In this document: positions 1 to 9,008 of the stretch, piece by piece
How positions within the stretch are numbered: the first letter of the stretch is position 1
How the letters are laid out: each line of letters begins with the position of its first letter
NCBI RefSeq assembly: GCF_004570575.1
Contig: NZ_SPPD01000016.1
Location: 1-52,403 of the forward strand
DNA length: 52,403 nt
From: Streptococcus cuniculi
GTDB taxonomy: Bacteria; Bacillota; Bacilli; Lactobacillales; Streptococcaceae
Direction of reading: 5' to 3'
The notes under the pieces: model-generated
Told to the model about the DNA's origin: nothing
Seen by the model: only the letters and a program-made list of their open reading frames with translations
Databases searched by the model: none
Translations under genes and position numbers: made by a program

Positions 1-275
1 ACTTTTAACTCCGTTAAAAATTGAGGGTTAAGCATACTCACTACACCTTCTAACGTATCATGAGAAGGACATCCATCACTCAAATCAACATATTGTCCAA
101 GAAGGGATTCATTCATCTCAATAAAATATTCCATTTCTTTCCAAGTTTCAATACCTGCCAGCTGACTAACAAAAACAAGAAACAAAATGGTAGATAGGGA
201 ATAACGAACTTTCCACGGTTGGTGTTTATCTAATTCTTCACTTTGGGCTTCTAGTGAAACAAGAAAATCAATCAT
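1..275 (-). CDS. ISAs1 family transposase, N-terminal part
   Basis: About 91 residues are visible before the window ends. They match the DDE_Tnp_1-associated N-terminal domain of ISAs1 (H-repeat) transposases: a hydrophobic stretch, then ETWKEMEYF, then the hallmark SDGCPSHDTLEGV. The family cuts and pastes its own IS through a DDE catalytic domain, which would lie outside the window. The start is the ATG at 273-275, preceded by a moderate purine-rich site (GAGAAAG). Whether the gene is intact cannot be seen. It could supply transposase to the MITEs with matching ends elsewhere in this window. Confidence 0.8.
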   Translation of the reverse strand, partial: MIDFLVSLEAQSEELDKHQPWKVRYSLSTILFLVFVSQLAGIETWKEMEYFIEMNESLLGQYVDLSDGCPSHDTLEGVVSMLNPQFLTELK

Positions 276-371
276 CGTAGTTATCACTTTCTCTAGTTTA
301 CTACTTTGATTGATTTTGTCACTATGTAAATAGTTTTCTGAAAACTATCTTTTCTTCATGCGTTTGACGTG
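1..371 (-). mobile_element. ISAs1-family insertion sequence, partial (one end in window)
   Basis: The element runs off the left edge. Its visible boundary is a terminal inverted repeat at 350-371 that reads CACGTCAAACGCATGAAG on the minus strand, just upstream of the transposase start. The same sequence ends two short non-autonomous elements at 30242-30471 and 39766-39939, and those copies define the boundary. ISAs1 elements typically have CAGG-like ends and 8-10 bp target duplications. The predicted right target copy is 372-380. A 19-nt perfect palindrome lies at 330-348 in the transposase upstream region. The insertion sits about 20 bp beyond the stop of the membrane protein gene. Confidence 0.8.
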
Positions 372-391
372 TGAAATTGTTTTCTCAGGAT

Positions 392-1021
392 TTACCGCGC
401 CTTTCTTTTGGACTGACACCAAAAGACCATTCCGAGGCACAGGCCTTCATATAAGACGAAAAAGAGCAGGAAAGAGTGTAGGAAAAATTCAGCTGGTAAG
501 ATGTAGATTACGGGATCAGTATTGGGGTTAAAGAGCCAGCTACTATCCCCTACAAAGAGAATCTGATGAAAGAGGGTAAAAAAACTGTCAAACCCAATGA
601 TAACACCAAAGATACCAGTCAGAACTGGCAAGACTGCGGCCGTCACAAAAACAGGACGATACAAGTTCCCGTATCCTTTTTTCACAACATGTTTCCAAAA
701 AGATAGAAAGCCCGGCAGACTTACCAACACAGCAGCTTGAGCAAGGTGAAAGAGCCACTTGACTTGCTGAAAATGGTGTAGGCCGTCTGCTGATGAGGGA
801 AAATTTGGCATAGAGAGCGTCTGCTCCCACGGTAGGGTCAGATAGCGCAGGAGGATATTGAAATTATAGCTGATAGCTGCACTCTTCATGTAAACGACTT
901 GTTCCAATCTCAACCACTTGATTTCTAGAGGATAGAAAAGCCACGCGCCATAAATCGTTGCCACAATGGCCGCTGCTAAAAGAAAGAGGAGGCTCATAAC
1001 TACTGAGAATTTAGTTTTCAT
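392..1021 (-). CDS. TIGR01906 family integral membrane protein
   Basis: A 209-residue membrane protein of the TIGR01906 (DUF1461) family, whose function is unknown. It has an N-terminal membrane segment (about residues 6-26), a long extracytoplasmic-looking stretch with the family-typical [12 protein letters not shown] region, then three more hydrophobic segments and a basic tail (CQSKRKAR). The chosen ATG at 1021 begins MKTKF; an ATG at 1036 is possible but overlaps more of the upstream gene. It is the last gene of the hemW operon and overlaps the NagD-like gene by 11 nt, so translational coupling is likely. Confidence 0.85.
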   Translation of the reverse strand: MKTKFSVVMSLLFLLAAAIVATIYGAWLFYPLEIKWLRLEQVVYMKSAAISYNFNILLRYLTLPWEQTLSMPNFPSSADGLHHFQQVKWLFHLAQAAVLVSLPGFLSFWKHVVKKGYGNLYRPVFVTAAVLPVLTGIFGVIIGFDSFFTLFHQILFVGDSSWLFNPNTDPVIYILPAEFFLHSFLLFFVLYEGLCLGMVFWCQSKRKAR

Positions 1022-1784
1022 CGAAGCTCCATTCATCTAGGCTATTCAGCACATGGGTCGGTGCTACTGGGAGTGTCGCCACCTCTTCAGGCTTGGTGAA
1101 GCCTGTTAAGACAAGAAGCGTTGGAAAATCATTGTCAATTCCTGCCCGAATGTCTGTCAAATAATTATCCCCAACCATGAGGGTCTCGCTCCGCTCAGTC
1201 CCCAAAATGGCCAGAGCATTGTCCATGATAATGGCTTGAGGTTTGCCGATAAAGGTTGCATTAACCCGCGTCGCTGCTTCTAGCAAGGCAATCAAAGAGC
1301 CTGCTCCTGGCAGGAGTCCTCGTTCAGTTGGGATATTCAAATCAGGATTGGTCCCAATAAAGACCGCGCCTTTTTGAATCGCTAGGGTCGCAATGGTCAA
1401 TTTTTCATAGGTTAAATCGGTATCAAGTCCGACCACGACATAGGCAGGATTGTCCGTTTCTTCCACATAGCCTGCTTCAAGAATCGCTGATTTCAGCCCC
1501 TCTTCTCCAATCACATAAGCTGTCTTTGCCTTGCCCAGCTGATTCATATAATCAACGGTCGCAAGACTGGCAGTATAAATGGTCTCAAGCGGGGTGTCGA
1601 TGTTAAACTGCTCCTGCAACATGGTCTGAACGGCTTCTGGTCTGCGGGTAGTATTATTCGTCACAAAGAGATAGGGGAGCTTCCGCTCCTGCAAGGCATG
1701 AACAAAGCGTTCCCCTGCTGGAATGCGGTCCTTTCCCTTGTAAATGGTCCCATCCAAATCAATTAAATATCCTTTATAACTCAT
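1011..1784 (-). CDS. TIGR01457 family HAD-IIA hydrolase (NagD-like phosphatase)
   Basis: A 257-residue haloacid-dehalogenase phosphatase of the NagD/p-nitrophenyl phosphatase subgroup. Motif I is DLDGTIYKG with the nucleophile Asp9 and acid/base Asp11; motif II is VTNNTT near residue 42; the late GDNYLTDI motif supplies the Mg ligand. The C2-type cap domain lies in between (about residues 80-180). The family hydrolyses small phosphate esters, and the in vivo substrate is not evident. The gene lies 9 nt after the Nudix gene and overlaps the membrane protein gene downstream, an arrangement typical of streptococci. Confidence 0.9.
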   Translation of the reverse strand: MSYKGYLIDLDGTIYKGKDRIPAGERFVHALQERKLPYLFVTNNTTRRPEAVQTMLQEQFNIDTPLETIYTASLATVDYMNQLGKAKTAYVIGEEGLKSAILEAGYVEETDNPAYVVVGLDTDLTYEKLTIATLAIQKGAVFIGTNPDLNIPTERGLLPGAGSLIALLEAATRVNATFIGKPQAIIMDNALAILGTERSETLMVGDNYLTDIRAGIDNDFPTLLVLTGFTKPEEVATLPVAPTHVLNSLDEWSFDEN

Positions 1785-1793
1785 CTCATCTCC

Positions 1794-2414
1794 TCATTCA
1801 AATCGTGCTTCCCAGTGCTCTGCCTGATGCGCTTCAAAGCAGAGGGCTATCTGTTCTGCTGTATTTTTCCCAACGGACAGGGCAGGCAAGTCCTCCAAGG
1901 CGAAATAGGCGCTCGCAACCGTCTCTGAATTGGCTTGAAATGCCCCACCGAGCGCTCGGCATAGGTAAAAGACCTTGGTCACATGGTGGGCAGACCTGCT
2001 AGGATTGCTCTTTGCCTTGTCCAAAATGGCAACCAGGCGCAACACTTCGACTTCAAGCCCAGATTCTTCTCGCACTTCCTTGACCACATTTTCCATGGCC
2101 GAGCAATCGACATCACACCAGCCTCCAGGCAAGGACCACAAGCCATCATTTTCCTGAACCAAGAGGATTTTTTTGTCTTGGATAATGGCTGCGCGGGTAT
2201 CGAGTTTTGGGGTCTGATAGCCTGTTTCGTTACAAAACAATTCTTCTACTTGCTCTAGCGGTAAGCCCGACGGCTCTACTAACATTTCTGCTGCTATCTG
2301 GCGAATTTCTTCAAATCGTTCTATATCATAGACATCCTTACCATAGGCAAGACCCGTCTGCGCCAAGGCCTGCAGGCGAACAGCCCACTTGAGCCAATTA
2401 TTGTTTGCTGTCAT
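1794..2414 (-). CDS. Nudix hydrolase with N-terminal NUDIX_N domain
   Basis: A 206-residue protein. Residues 5-60 form the helical NUDIX hydrolase N-terminal domain (WLKWAVRLQALAQTGLAYG). Residues from about 65 on form a Nudix fold with the box GGWCDVDCSAMENVV followed by KEVREESGLEV, which holds the Glu residues that bind Mg. Such proteins hydrolyse nucleoside diphosphates linked to another moiety; the substrate is not evident here. The start overlaps the end of the thioesterase gene by 17 nt, which indicates co-translation in the hemW operon. Confidence 0.88.
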   Translation of the reverse strand: MTANNNWLKWAVRLQALAQTGLAYGKDVYDIERFEEIRQIAAEMLVEPSGLPLEQVEELFCNETGYQTPKLDTRAAIIQDKKILLVQENDGLWSLPGGWCDVDCSAMENVVKEVREESGLEVEVLRLVAILDKAKSNPSRSAHHVTKVFYLCRALGGAFQANSETVASAYFALEDLPALSVGKNTAEQIALCFEAHQAEHWEARFE

Positions 2415-3141
2415 CTCGACTTCCCCATTTAATCATTCCTTGGGCATTGAGCTGGCCGTTAGACCAGATTTCATGCTGACTGACACCATTTTCCACTACG
2501 ACCTTGGTCGTTACAAGCGCTTCTGGTGCCACCTCCTTGATATACTTGAGTTGGAAATAAGTTGGTCGGTGAGTGATGAGAAATTCATATTCCAAACTCT
2601 CGTACATCCATTCCAGATACTTGCTATTATTGACATGTCCATTGAGGTCAATATCAAAATACCGCACCTCTTGTTCTTCTTCAACAGCTTCTTCTAAGGT
2701 GCCATATTTGGGAGCCCGCGCTACTTTTTTGACCCTTTCAGATTGGTAAGGCGCAATCAATTCCTCTGGAACTGGGCTGACCTTTCTGGTCTCAAAATCA
2801 ATCAGGACAAAGTAGGCTAAAATCTTGATGAGCAACTCCCCTGCTTCATCATAAATATGAAAGGTCCGATAGCAGAAAAACTTATTGTAAGAAATCGCTT
2901 CTGTCTCAATCGTGACCGTTTCCTGATAGCGCGGCAGGCGGGTGATGTCCACCTCATAATCTGTCACCACCCAGACAAGGCCATACTGCTCAAAGATTTC
3001 CTTATCCCCGCGCCCTAGAAGATCCGATTGGCGACCAGATAAGGCTAAGCAATACGCTAAAAATCCTGGAATTTTTAATTCTTGCTTGACATCTACCATA
3101 TCAAACGGTAGCGTGAGTGTTTCCTGATAACGTAGTCCCAT
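2398..3141 (-). CDS. Acyl-ACP thioesterase
   Basis: A 247-residue double hot-dog protein of the acyl-ACP thioesterase family (PF01643). It hydrolyses acyl-ACP to release free fatty acid in the cytoplasm. The second hot-dog domain carries the conserved YFDIDLNGHVNNSKYLEW block, with Asp165, Asn167 and His169 in positions usual for the catalytic set. The first domain contains the W-V-V-T-D-Y-E-V-D pattern near residue 57. Its ATG overlaps the hemW stop as TAATG, so it is coupled to hemW. Length is normal for Firmicutes. Confidence 0.9.
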   Translation of the reverse strand: MGLRYQETLTLPFDMVDVKQELKIPGFLAYCLALSGRQSDLLGRGDKEIFEQYGLVWVVTDYEVDITRLPRYQETVTIETEAISYNKFFCYRTFHIYDEAGELLIKILAYFVLIDFETRKVSPVPEELIAPYQSERVKKVARAPKYGTLEEAVEEEQEVRYFDIDLNGHVNNSKYLEWMYESLEYEFLITHRPTYFQLKYIKEVAPEALVTTKVVVENGVSQHEIWSNGQLNAQGMIKWGSRDDSKQ

Positions 3142-4280
3142 TATTCCTCTCCTATGATAAATCGTTCTGCAACTGTGTCTCCGAGAAAGAGCCCTTTCTT
3201 AGTCATTCGGATAAAGCCATTTTCTTCCTGAAGGAGACCCTCATTCTTCAACTCTGCCACCACATGACCATAGCGCTCTTTAAAGGATGTTGCAAATTTT
3301 TCCTCAAAACGAGCAATCAAAACGCCTGTTTTCTTCCGCAATCCCAAAAACAGTTCTTCTTCCATTTGCTCTGCCTGCGATAGTTGCTCTTCGTGAAGCC
3401 TTGCATGACCTTTTTCCCGAATGGATTTTAGATAATGTTGAATGGGTCCCCGATTGCGATAGCGCATACCGCCTAGATAGCCAGAAGCTCCTGCTCCCAG
3501 CCCAAAATATTCCGCATTATCCCAGTACATGAGATTGTGCCTACTTTCAAAGCCCGGCTTGGTAAAATTGGAAATCTCATAATGGTCAAAACCATTTTTT
3601 TCCAATTCTTGCAGAATATACTCGAACATGTCCGATTCGACATCTTCGGTAGGCAGGTGTAGGTGGCCACGGCGCTGCCGATTCATGAAGACCGTATGAT
3701 TCTCCAAAATCAAGCTATACAGGCTCAGATGAGGAATATCAAGCGCTAGAGCACGCGCCACATTATCTTTGACCTGCGCCATAGTCTGACCAGGTAGGGC
3801 ATAGATCAAATCGATCGAAATATTATCGAAATTCGCAGCCTTTAAGGCGCTAATCGTTTCATAAATCTGTGCCTGATTGTGAGAACGACCGATTTTCTTG
3901 AGCATGCGATCATCAAAGGTCTGGACACCAAGCGAGACCCGATTACACTTAGATTTTTCCAGAACAGCAATTTTATCTTCCGTCAAATCTCCAGGATTGG
4001 CCTCAATTGTAAATTCTTCTATTTGGGAGAGATCAAGTAGCTCTTCCAGATTGGTCAGCAAGTAATCCAATTGTACAGCCGATAAGGCTGAAGGTGTCCC
4101 GCCACCGATATAGAGTGTTTTCAACGGAGGCAAGTCATAGAACCGCACCTCCTCCATCAGAGCCGCTAGATAGTCATCAACAGGCTGGTTCTTGATAAAC
4201 ACCTTTGAAAAGTCACAATAGTAGCAAATCTGGGTACAAAAAGGAATATGAACATAGGCTGAAGTCGGTCTTTTTGTCAT
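3141..4280 (-). CDS. hemW: Radical SAM heme chaperone HemW
   Basis: A 379-residue HemW (formerly called oxygen-independent coproporphyrinogen oxidase-like). The radical SAM cluster motif CTQICYYC uses Cys15, Cys19 and Cys22; GGGTPS follows as the SAM-binding loop. The HNLMYW motif (HNxxYW) marks true heme chaperones rather than HemN. The open frame extends 52 codons further upstream, but homologues begin at MTKRP, and a TATAAT box lies exactly 6 nt before that ATG. No ribosome site precedes it, so this start would be leaderless. It is the first gene of a five-gene operon. Confidence 0.92.
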   Translation of the reverse strand: MTKRPTSAYVHIPFCTQICYYCDFSKVFIKNQPVDDYLAALMEEVRFYDLPPLKTLYIGGGTPSALSAVQLDYLLTNLEELLDLSQIEEFTIEANPGDLTEDKIAVLEKSKCNRVSLGVQTFDDRMLKKIGRSHNQAQIYETISALKAANFDNISIDLIYALPGQTMAQVKDNVARALALDIPHLSLYSLILENHTVFMNRQRRGHLHLPTEDVESDMFEYILQELEKNGFDHYEISNFTKPGFESRHNLMYWDNAEYFGLGAGASGYLGGMRYRNRGPIQHYLKSIREKGHARLHEEQLSQAEQMEEELFLGLRKKTGVLIARFEEKFATSFKERYGHVVAELKNEGLLQEENGFIRMTKKGLFLGDTVAERFIIGEE

Positions 4281-4298
4281 GAAGTTATTATACCACAC
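4281..4298 (-). promoter_or_regulatory. Extended -10 promoter giving a leaderless hemW mRNA
   Basis: Minus strand reads TGTGGTATAAT, with TATAAT at 4292-4287. Six nucleotides (AACTTC) separate it from the hemW ATG, so the expected transcription start falls on or next to the A of ATG. No Shine-Dalgarno sequence is present in that gap. Confidence 0.7.
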
Positions 4299-4424
4299 TC
4301 CCACCTTTTCGTCAGAACGAGGGCATGAAAAAGGGAGTGAGACAGAAAGCAACTTCTGTTCTTCTCCTCCTCTTATAACATAGCACTCACTTATTGCACT
4401 TCTAGCATTTCTTGAGCGCAAGAT

Positions 4425-4447
4425 AAAAAGGTCCACCGGACCTTTTT
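4425..4447 (-). terminator. Intrinsic terminator of glgP
   Basis: A perfect 10-bp stem, AAAAAGGTCC with GGACCTTTTT around a 3-nt loop, overlaps the glgP stop codon and runs into TTTTTAT on the minus strand. It could also act on the opposite strand. Confidence 0.85.
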
Positions 4448-6710
4448 ATTCCTCCAAATGCCAAATGTCTTCGTTGTACTGCTCAATTGTGCGGTCGCTT
4501 GAGAAGAATCCGGCTTTGGCAATGTTGACAATGACTTTTTCAAGCCAAGCATCGCGGTCTTCATAGTCTGCTAGCATGCGTTCCTTGGTTGCAATGTATT
4601 CTTCCAAGTCAAGCAGGGTCATAAAGTGGTCATTGTGCTTGAGATTGTCTTGCAGTCTCCACAAGCGCTCATCGATTCCTCCAAATTGACGCACCAAATC
4701 GCTCGTGATAAAGTCAATCAGCGGGCGGATCGCTTCTTTTTCATAGAAGCTGTGTGGATGGTAGCTACCATGAGCATAGTGATCAATCACCGTCTGGCTG
4801 TCTTGACCAAAGATATAAATATTCTCATCTCCTACCAGATCATGAATTTCCACATTGGCCCCGTCATCGGTACCGATAGTCAAGGCACCATTGAGCATGA
4901 ATTTCATATTTCCTGTACCAGATGCTTCTTTTGAAGCCAGAGAAATTTGCTCTGAAATATCAGCAGCTGGAATGATGAAGCTCGCTTCCGTCACATTGTA
5001 GTTTTCAATCATGACCAATTGCAAGTGCGGGCTCACCTCAGGGTCATGCTGAATCACCTGCGACAAGACCAAAATCAAGTGAATAATATCTTGGGCAATG
5101 GTATAGGCTGGCGCTGCTTTTCCACCGAAGAAAACAGTCAATGGCCGAGCTGGGATATTCCCCGCCTTGATAGCCAAATACTTATGAATCACGTACAAAA
5201 CATTCATCTGTTGACGTTTGTACTCGTGCATCCGCTTAATTTGTACATCAAAGATTGAGTCTGGATTGACCTCTACTCCTTGCGTTTGGGCAATATGGCG
5301 TTGCAATTTCCGCTTGTTGTGGCGTTTGATGTTTTCTAATTCCTGTTTAAAGCCTGCATCATCCTTATAGGCCAACAAGTCTTCCAAAGCTTCTGCACGA
5401 CGGTGGTAATCACGACCAATCAAGTCATCCAAATAGTGCGCCAAACGTGGGTTGGCATGCATGAGCCAGCGACGGAAGGTAATCCCGTTGGTCTTATTGT
5501 TGAATTTATCAGGGTACAAGTCATAGAAGGCCCTGAGCTCTGATGATTTCAAAATCTCCGTATGAAGAGCTGCCACACCATTGATCGAATAACCATAATG
5601 AATGTCCATGTGAGCCATGTGGACACGACCGTGTTCATCGATGATATTGACCGCTGGATTGTCCTCAATCGCTTTGGCACGGCGGTCCAATTCCTCGATA
5701 AATGGCACCAAGTGCGGTACAACCTTGTTCAAGAAGTCAAGTGGCCATTTTTCCAAGGCTTCTGATAAGATGGTATGGTTGGTATAGGCTGTCATGCTCC
5801 TTACAATCTCAACTGCCTCATCAAAGGAGATACCACGGAGTTCCAAGAGACGAATCAATTCTGGAATGACCAATGACGGATGTGTATCGTTGATTTGTAC
5901 AACAGCATAGTCTGCCAAGTCATGCAAATTAGACCCCTTAGCAATCGCTTCGTCAATCAAGAGTTGCGCAGCATTTGATACCATGAAATACTGCTGGAAA
6001 ATCCGCAAGATTTTTCCTTGATCAGTAGAATCATCAGGATAGAGGAAAAGGGTCAGATTGCGGAAAATGTCATCCATGTCAAAGTCAATACCGTCATCGA
6101 TGATATTGTCATCAACAGAGGCCAAGTCAAAGAGACGCAGACGATTTTTCTTTTCGGTCTTATAGCCCGGCACATCAATATCATAGAGTTTTGAGGTCAA
6201 GGTAAAATGCGCAAACGGTACTTGGTAGGAAATCGGAGACTCTGTCAACCAAGAACGCGGTGTAATCCACTCATTTGGCACGGCTGACTGTTGGTGGTAT
6301 TGGAAGAGCTGACGGAAAAGTCCGAAGTGATAGTTGAGACCAACACCGTCCCCATTCAAGCCAAGACTGGCAATCGAATCAAGGAAGCAGGCTGCAAGAC
6401 GGCCCAAGCCACCATTTCCGAGCGACGGCTCCATTTCCACTTCTTCAATGGCAATCAAGTCTTTTCCTGCTTCTGCTAGCTGGTGCTTGACTTCGTCATA
6501 CAGACCTAAATTGATGAGATTATTGGACAAGAGTTTTCCAATCAAAAATTCGGCTGAAATGTAGTAGACCTTCTTCTTCTGGTCGTTGGTACACTTGGCT
6601 TCACTGCGCTGTTTCGTAAATGCAAGCAAGGCATAGTACAACTCTTGATCAGAGCAATCCTCGATTCGTTTGGCATACATGGTTTGAACAAAATTTTGTA
6701 AATTAATCAT
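4446..6710 (-). CDS. glgP: Glycogen/maltodextrin phosphorylase
   Basis: A 754-residue alpha-glucan phosphorylase (GT35). It releases glucose-1-phosphate from glycogen or maltodextrin using pyridoxal phosphate. The PLP-attachment signature [14 protein letters not shown] is present with its Lys, along with the N-terminal [16 protein letters not shown] substrate loop and the NDTHPSL motif. The short N-terminus before LSNNLINLG is usual for bacterial maltodextrin phosphorylases. The start ATG at 6710 has AGGAG about 11 nt upstream. The gene is monocistronic, with its own promoter plus a cre-like operator upstream (6776-6824) and a terminator at its stop, consistent with carbon catabolite control. 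Confidence 0.95.
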   Translation of the reverse strand: MINLQNFVQTMYAKRIEDCSDQELYYALLAFTKQRSEAKCTNDQKKKVYYISAEFLIGKLLSNNLINLGLYDEVKHQLAEAGKDLIAIEEVEMEPSLGNGGLGRLAACFLDSIASLGLNGDGVGLNYHFGLFRQLFQYHQQSAVPNEWITPRSWLTESPISYQVPFAHFTLTSKLYDIDVPGYKTEKKNRLRLFDLASVDDNIIDDGIDFDMDDIFRNLTLFLYPDDSTDQGKILRIFQQYFMVSNAAQLLIDEAIAKGSNLHDLADYAVVQINDTHPSLVIPELIRLLELRGISFDEAVEIVRSMTAYTNHTILSEALEKWPLDFLNKVVPHLVPFIEELDRRAKAIEDNPAVNIIDEHGRVHMAHMDIHYGYSINGVAALHTEILKSSELRAFYDLYPDKFNNKTNGITFRRWLMHANPRLAHYLDDLIGRDYHRRAEALEDLLAYKDDAGFKQELENIKRHNKRKLQRHIAQTQGVEVNPDSIFDVQIKRMHEYKRQQMNVLYVIHKYLAIKAGNIPARPLTVFFGGKAAPAYTIAQDIIHLILVLSQVIQHDPEVSPHLQLVMIENYNVTEASFIIPAADISEQISLASKEASGTGNMKFMLNGALTIGTDDGANVEIHDLVGDENIYIFGQDSQTVIDHYAHGSYHPHSFYEKEAIRPLIDFITSDLVRQFGGIDERLWRLQDNLKHNDHFMTLLDLEEYIATKERMLADYEDRDAWLEKVIVNIAKAGFFSSDRTIEQYNEDIWHLEE

Positions 6711-6775
6711 GTTCTAGTAACTCCTCTTGTTTTCATTTTTACTTAGAAATAAATATGCAAGTTTTCCGTTTTTTT

Positions 6776-6824
6776 TGGAAACGTTTTCTAATAATATTAT
6801 ACTACATTTTATCAAAAAAGGCAA
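6776..6824 (-). promoter_or_regulatory. glgP promoter with cre-like site
   Basis: Minus strand: -35 TTGCCT at 6824-6819, 17-bp spacer, -10 TATAAT at 6801-6796. A 14-bp cre-like sequence AGAAAACGTTTCCA at 6789-6776 matches 12 of 14 positions of the CcpA consensus and sits at the expected transcription start, a repressing position. Confidence 0.7.
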
Positions 6825-6834
6825 GAACCTCGCC

Positions 6835-6861
6835 AAAAAAAATTCACACCCCGTAGGGTGC
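6835..6861 (-). terminator. Intrinsic terminator of the deoB-deoD operon
   Basis: The stem pairs GCACCC with GGGTGT around a short loop, then GAA and eight T residues on the minus strand, 16 nt past the deoD stop. Confidence 0.85.
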
Positions 6862-6876
6862 AAATCTTCTTCCGAT

Positions 6877-7587
6877 TTATTTTGAAATCAGGGTTTCTAG
6901 TCCCACCCTCATCATGTCGGTAAAGGTTGTTTGGCGTTCTTCTGCTGTCGTATCCTCGTCTGGGTTGACCAAGCTGTCTGAAATGGTCATGATACCAAGT
7001 GCTTCAACACCGTGTTGAGCTGCTAGGTAGTAGAGGGCTGCCGCTTCCATCTCAACGGCGTGAACCCCCATGGTGCCCAATTTCACATTTTGCTCATAGA
7101 AGTTTGAGTAAAAGACATCAGACGACAAGACAGATCCGACATGCGTGGTCATGCCCAAGTCCTTGGCAATATGGTAGGCCTTGTCCAGCAGATTAAAGCT
7201 TGCAATCTGTGGGAAGTCATACATCGGCCAATCGTTTCTGATGATATTTGAGTTGGTCGCTGCGGCCTGTGCCAAGACCAATTCACGCACGTGAACATTA
7301 GGATTGAGCGAACCTGCTGTTCCCACACGAATCAGGCGTTTCACTCCATAGTCCACAATCAACTCACGCGCATAGATCGAAATGGAAGGCATTCCCATAC
7401 CCGTTCCCATGACGCTGACCCGCTCTCCTTTATAGGCTCCTGTATAGCCATACATGCCACGGATTTCGTTGAACAGCACCGCATCTTCTAAAAAGTTTTC
7501 TGCGATGTATTTTGCCCGCAAGGGGTCACCCGGTAGTAAAATCTTGTCCGCAATCTCGCCGACTTTTGCTCCAATATGAATTGACAT
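6877..7587 (-). CDS. deoD: Purine nucleoside phosphorylase, DeoD type
   Basis: A 236-residue hexameric-type purine nucleoside phosphorylase (PNP/UDP family 1). It cleaves purine (deoxy)nucleosides with phosphate to base plus (deoxy)ribose-1-phosphate. Visible motifs are [15 protein letters not shown] at the N-terminus, [24 protein letters not shown], the substrate-binding [12 protein letters not shown] and ISDSLV with the catalytic Asp. Length is exactly family-typical. The start has the strong site AGAGGAGAAAACA. It is last in the operon, 12 nt behind punA, so two unrelated purine phosphorylases are made together and feed DeoB. Confidence 0.95.
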   Translation of the reverse strand: MSIHIGAKVGEIADKILLPGDPLRAKYIAENFLEDAVLFNEIRGMYGYTGAYKGERVSVMGTGMGMPSISIYARELIVDYGVKRLIRVGTAGSLNPNVHVRELVLAQAAATNSNIIRNDWPMYDFPQIASFNLLDKAYHIAKDLGMTTHVGSVLSSDVFYSNFYEQNVKLGTMGVHAVEMEAAALYYLAAQHGVEALGIMTISDSLVNPDEDTTAEERQTTFTDMMRVGLETLISK

Positions 7588-7599
7588 TGTTTTCTCCTC

Positions 7600-8409
7600 T
7601 TATAATCCTGCCAAGATTGCTTTGACCAAGCCCTTGAAATCTTCTTTGATACGAGTGGTTACTTCCACCACTTCTTCATGATTGAGTGAGCTTTGGAAAC
7701 CAGCTGCGTAGTTGGTAATAGCTGAAATTCCTAGTACCTTCATGCCTGAATGCACCGCTACAATCACTTCTGGTACTGTTGACATACCGACTGCAGATGC
7801 TCCCATGGTTTGGTAAGCACGGATTTCTGCTGGTGTTTCGTAGGTTGGACCAGACACACCGAGATAGACCCCTTCTTCAACCTTAACCCCAATGCTATCT
7901 GCAATTTCTTTGGCCTTGCTACGGTAGTCCTTACTGTAAGCATCTGACATATCTGGGAAACGTGGTCCAAATTCATCCAAGTTTTCACCAATGAGTGGAT
8001 TGGTGCCAATCATGTTGATATGGTCGTTAATCATCATCAAGGTTCCTGGACCGTAGCCAATTCCTCCTGCTGCATTGGTCACGATGATGCTGTGGCATCC
8101 AAGAGCCTTCATCACACGAACGGGGAAGGTCACGACTTCCATCGGATTCCCTTCATAATAGTGGAAACGTCCTTGAAGAGCTAAAACTTTCTTACCAGCC
8201 AAGTCTCCATAGACCAATTTCCCAGCGTGACCAACGACTGTTGATTGCCCCCAGTTTGGAATATCAGCATAATCGATGACAATGGCATTTTCCACTTCAT
8301 CTGCTAATTCTCCTAAGCCCGAGCCCAAAATCAAGCCAAATTCTGGCGCTGTGAAGCCTCTTGCTTCCAAAAAGCCCTTTGTTTCTTGTATTTTTTCAAT
8401 TAGTGACAT
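7600..8409 (-). CDS. punA: Purine-nucleoside phosphorylase, trimeric type I
   Basis: A 269-residue trimeric PNP (PNP/MTAP family), acting on guanosine and inosine type nucleosides. Motifs: LGSGLGELADEV (phosphate loop), STVVGHAGKLVYG, LQGRFHYYEGNP, TNAAGGIG, SGPTYETPAEIRAY and AVGMSTVPEVIVA. All key residues look intact and the length is normal. Start site AAGGAGAATAGAAAAG precedes ATG at 8409. It follows the RSH-like gene by 17 nt and precedes deoD by 12 nt, so it belongs to the deoB operon. Confidence 0.94.
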   Translation of the reverse strand: MSLIEKIQETKGFLEARGFTAPEFGLILGSGLGELADEVENAIVIDYADIPNWGQSTVVGHAGKLVYGDLAGKKVLALQGRFHYYEGNPMEVVTFPVRVMKALGCHSIIVTNAAGGIGYGPGTLMMINDHINMIGTNPLIGENLDEFGPRFPDMSDAYSKDYRSKAKEIADSIGVKVEEGVYLGVSGPTYETPAEIRAYQTMGASAVGMSTVPEVIVAVHSGMKVLGISAITNYAAGFQSSLNHEEVVEVTTRIKEDFKGLVKAILAGL

Positions 8410-8426
8410 CTTTTCTATTCTCCTTC

Positions 8427-8987
8427 TTACTTCACAAAACTGCGTTTATACAGTCTGTGACTTTCAATATTTGTTTCTGCGTCCTTCTCATCCCAAATCT
8501 GTAGTTCCCAGGGATAGTAAAAATTGCTCTGATTTTTAAAGTAGATATGAATACCTACATAGCCCTCCCTATCTCTGATATACCAATTTTTTAAACCATA
8601 CATTTCTTTCCAATCATCCAAACGATCCAAAATCTCCCGAACCTCTTCTGATGACAGAATCATTCGCGCGCCAAAAATATCATTTAAAATATTATTGACA
8701 GGATATTTCGTATCTCTTTTTTTATAGGAATCAATCTTATAGAGAATACTTTCCGTCGTTTTGACACGATAAAAATAATGAATGTCTTTTACATCTGCAC
8801 GATACAAATAGTCATTAATCGATTCATGCAAATTCAGACGATAGGACAAGATATGTTCAATCGGCACTTTACTAAAGCTATGATAAATATTGACTTTTTC
8901 CACTTTCCCTGTTTCAAAATAGTCTTTTGAATATAGATGATGAATGCGATTGATTTCAGCAATCAAGCGCTCTACTTTTTCAATCAT
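8427..8987 (-). CDS. Small RelA/SpoT-domain protein (putative nucleotide pyrophosphokinase-like)
   Basis: A 186-residue single-domain protein that resembles the synthetase half of RelA/SpoT. YFYRVKTTESILYKIDSYKK matches the ATP-binding region, NDIFGARMIL corresponds to the catalytic Asp motif D-I-x-G-x-R, and ELQIWD matches the E-x-Q-I Mg-site motif. The usual Y-R-S-x-H is altered to YVGIHIYF, so canonical (p)ppGpp synthesis is uncertain. No hydrolase or regulatory domains are present. It lies between the DfsB-like gene and punA with 21 and 17-nt gaps, unusual company for an alarmone enzyme. It may be a divergent small alarmone synthetase, a toxSAS relative or an inactive paralogue. Confidence 0.6.
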   Translation of the reverse strand: MIEKVERLIAEINRIHHLYSKDYFETGKVEKVNIYHSFSKVPIEHILSYRLNLHESINDYLYRADVKDIHYFYRVKTTESILYKIDSYKKRDTKYPVNNILNDIFGARMILSSEEVREILDRLDDWKEMYGLKNWYIRDREGYVGIHIYFKNQSNFYYPWELQIWDEKDAETNIESHRLYKRSFVK

Positions 8988-9008
8988 AGGACCACCCTAT
9001 TGTGTTTC

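Noticed and set aside
4320..4430. Possible further repeat element upstream of hemW (GGGAGTGAGACAGAA with AACTTCTGTTC)
   Set aside because: Only a weak inverted pairing and no second copy in the window.
4281..4436. Longer hemW frame adding 52 residues at the N-terminus
   Set aside because: The extension lacks similarity to HemW, contains the promoter and has no ribosome site; MTKRP is the family start.
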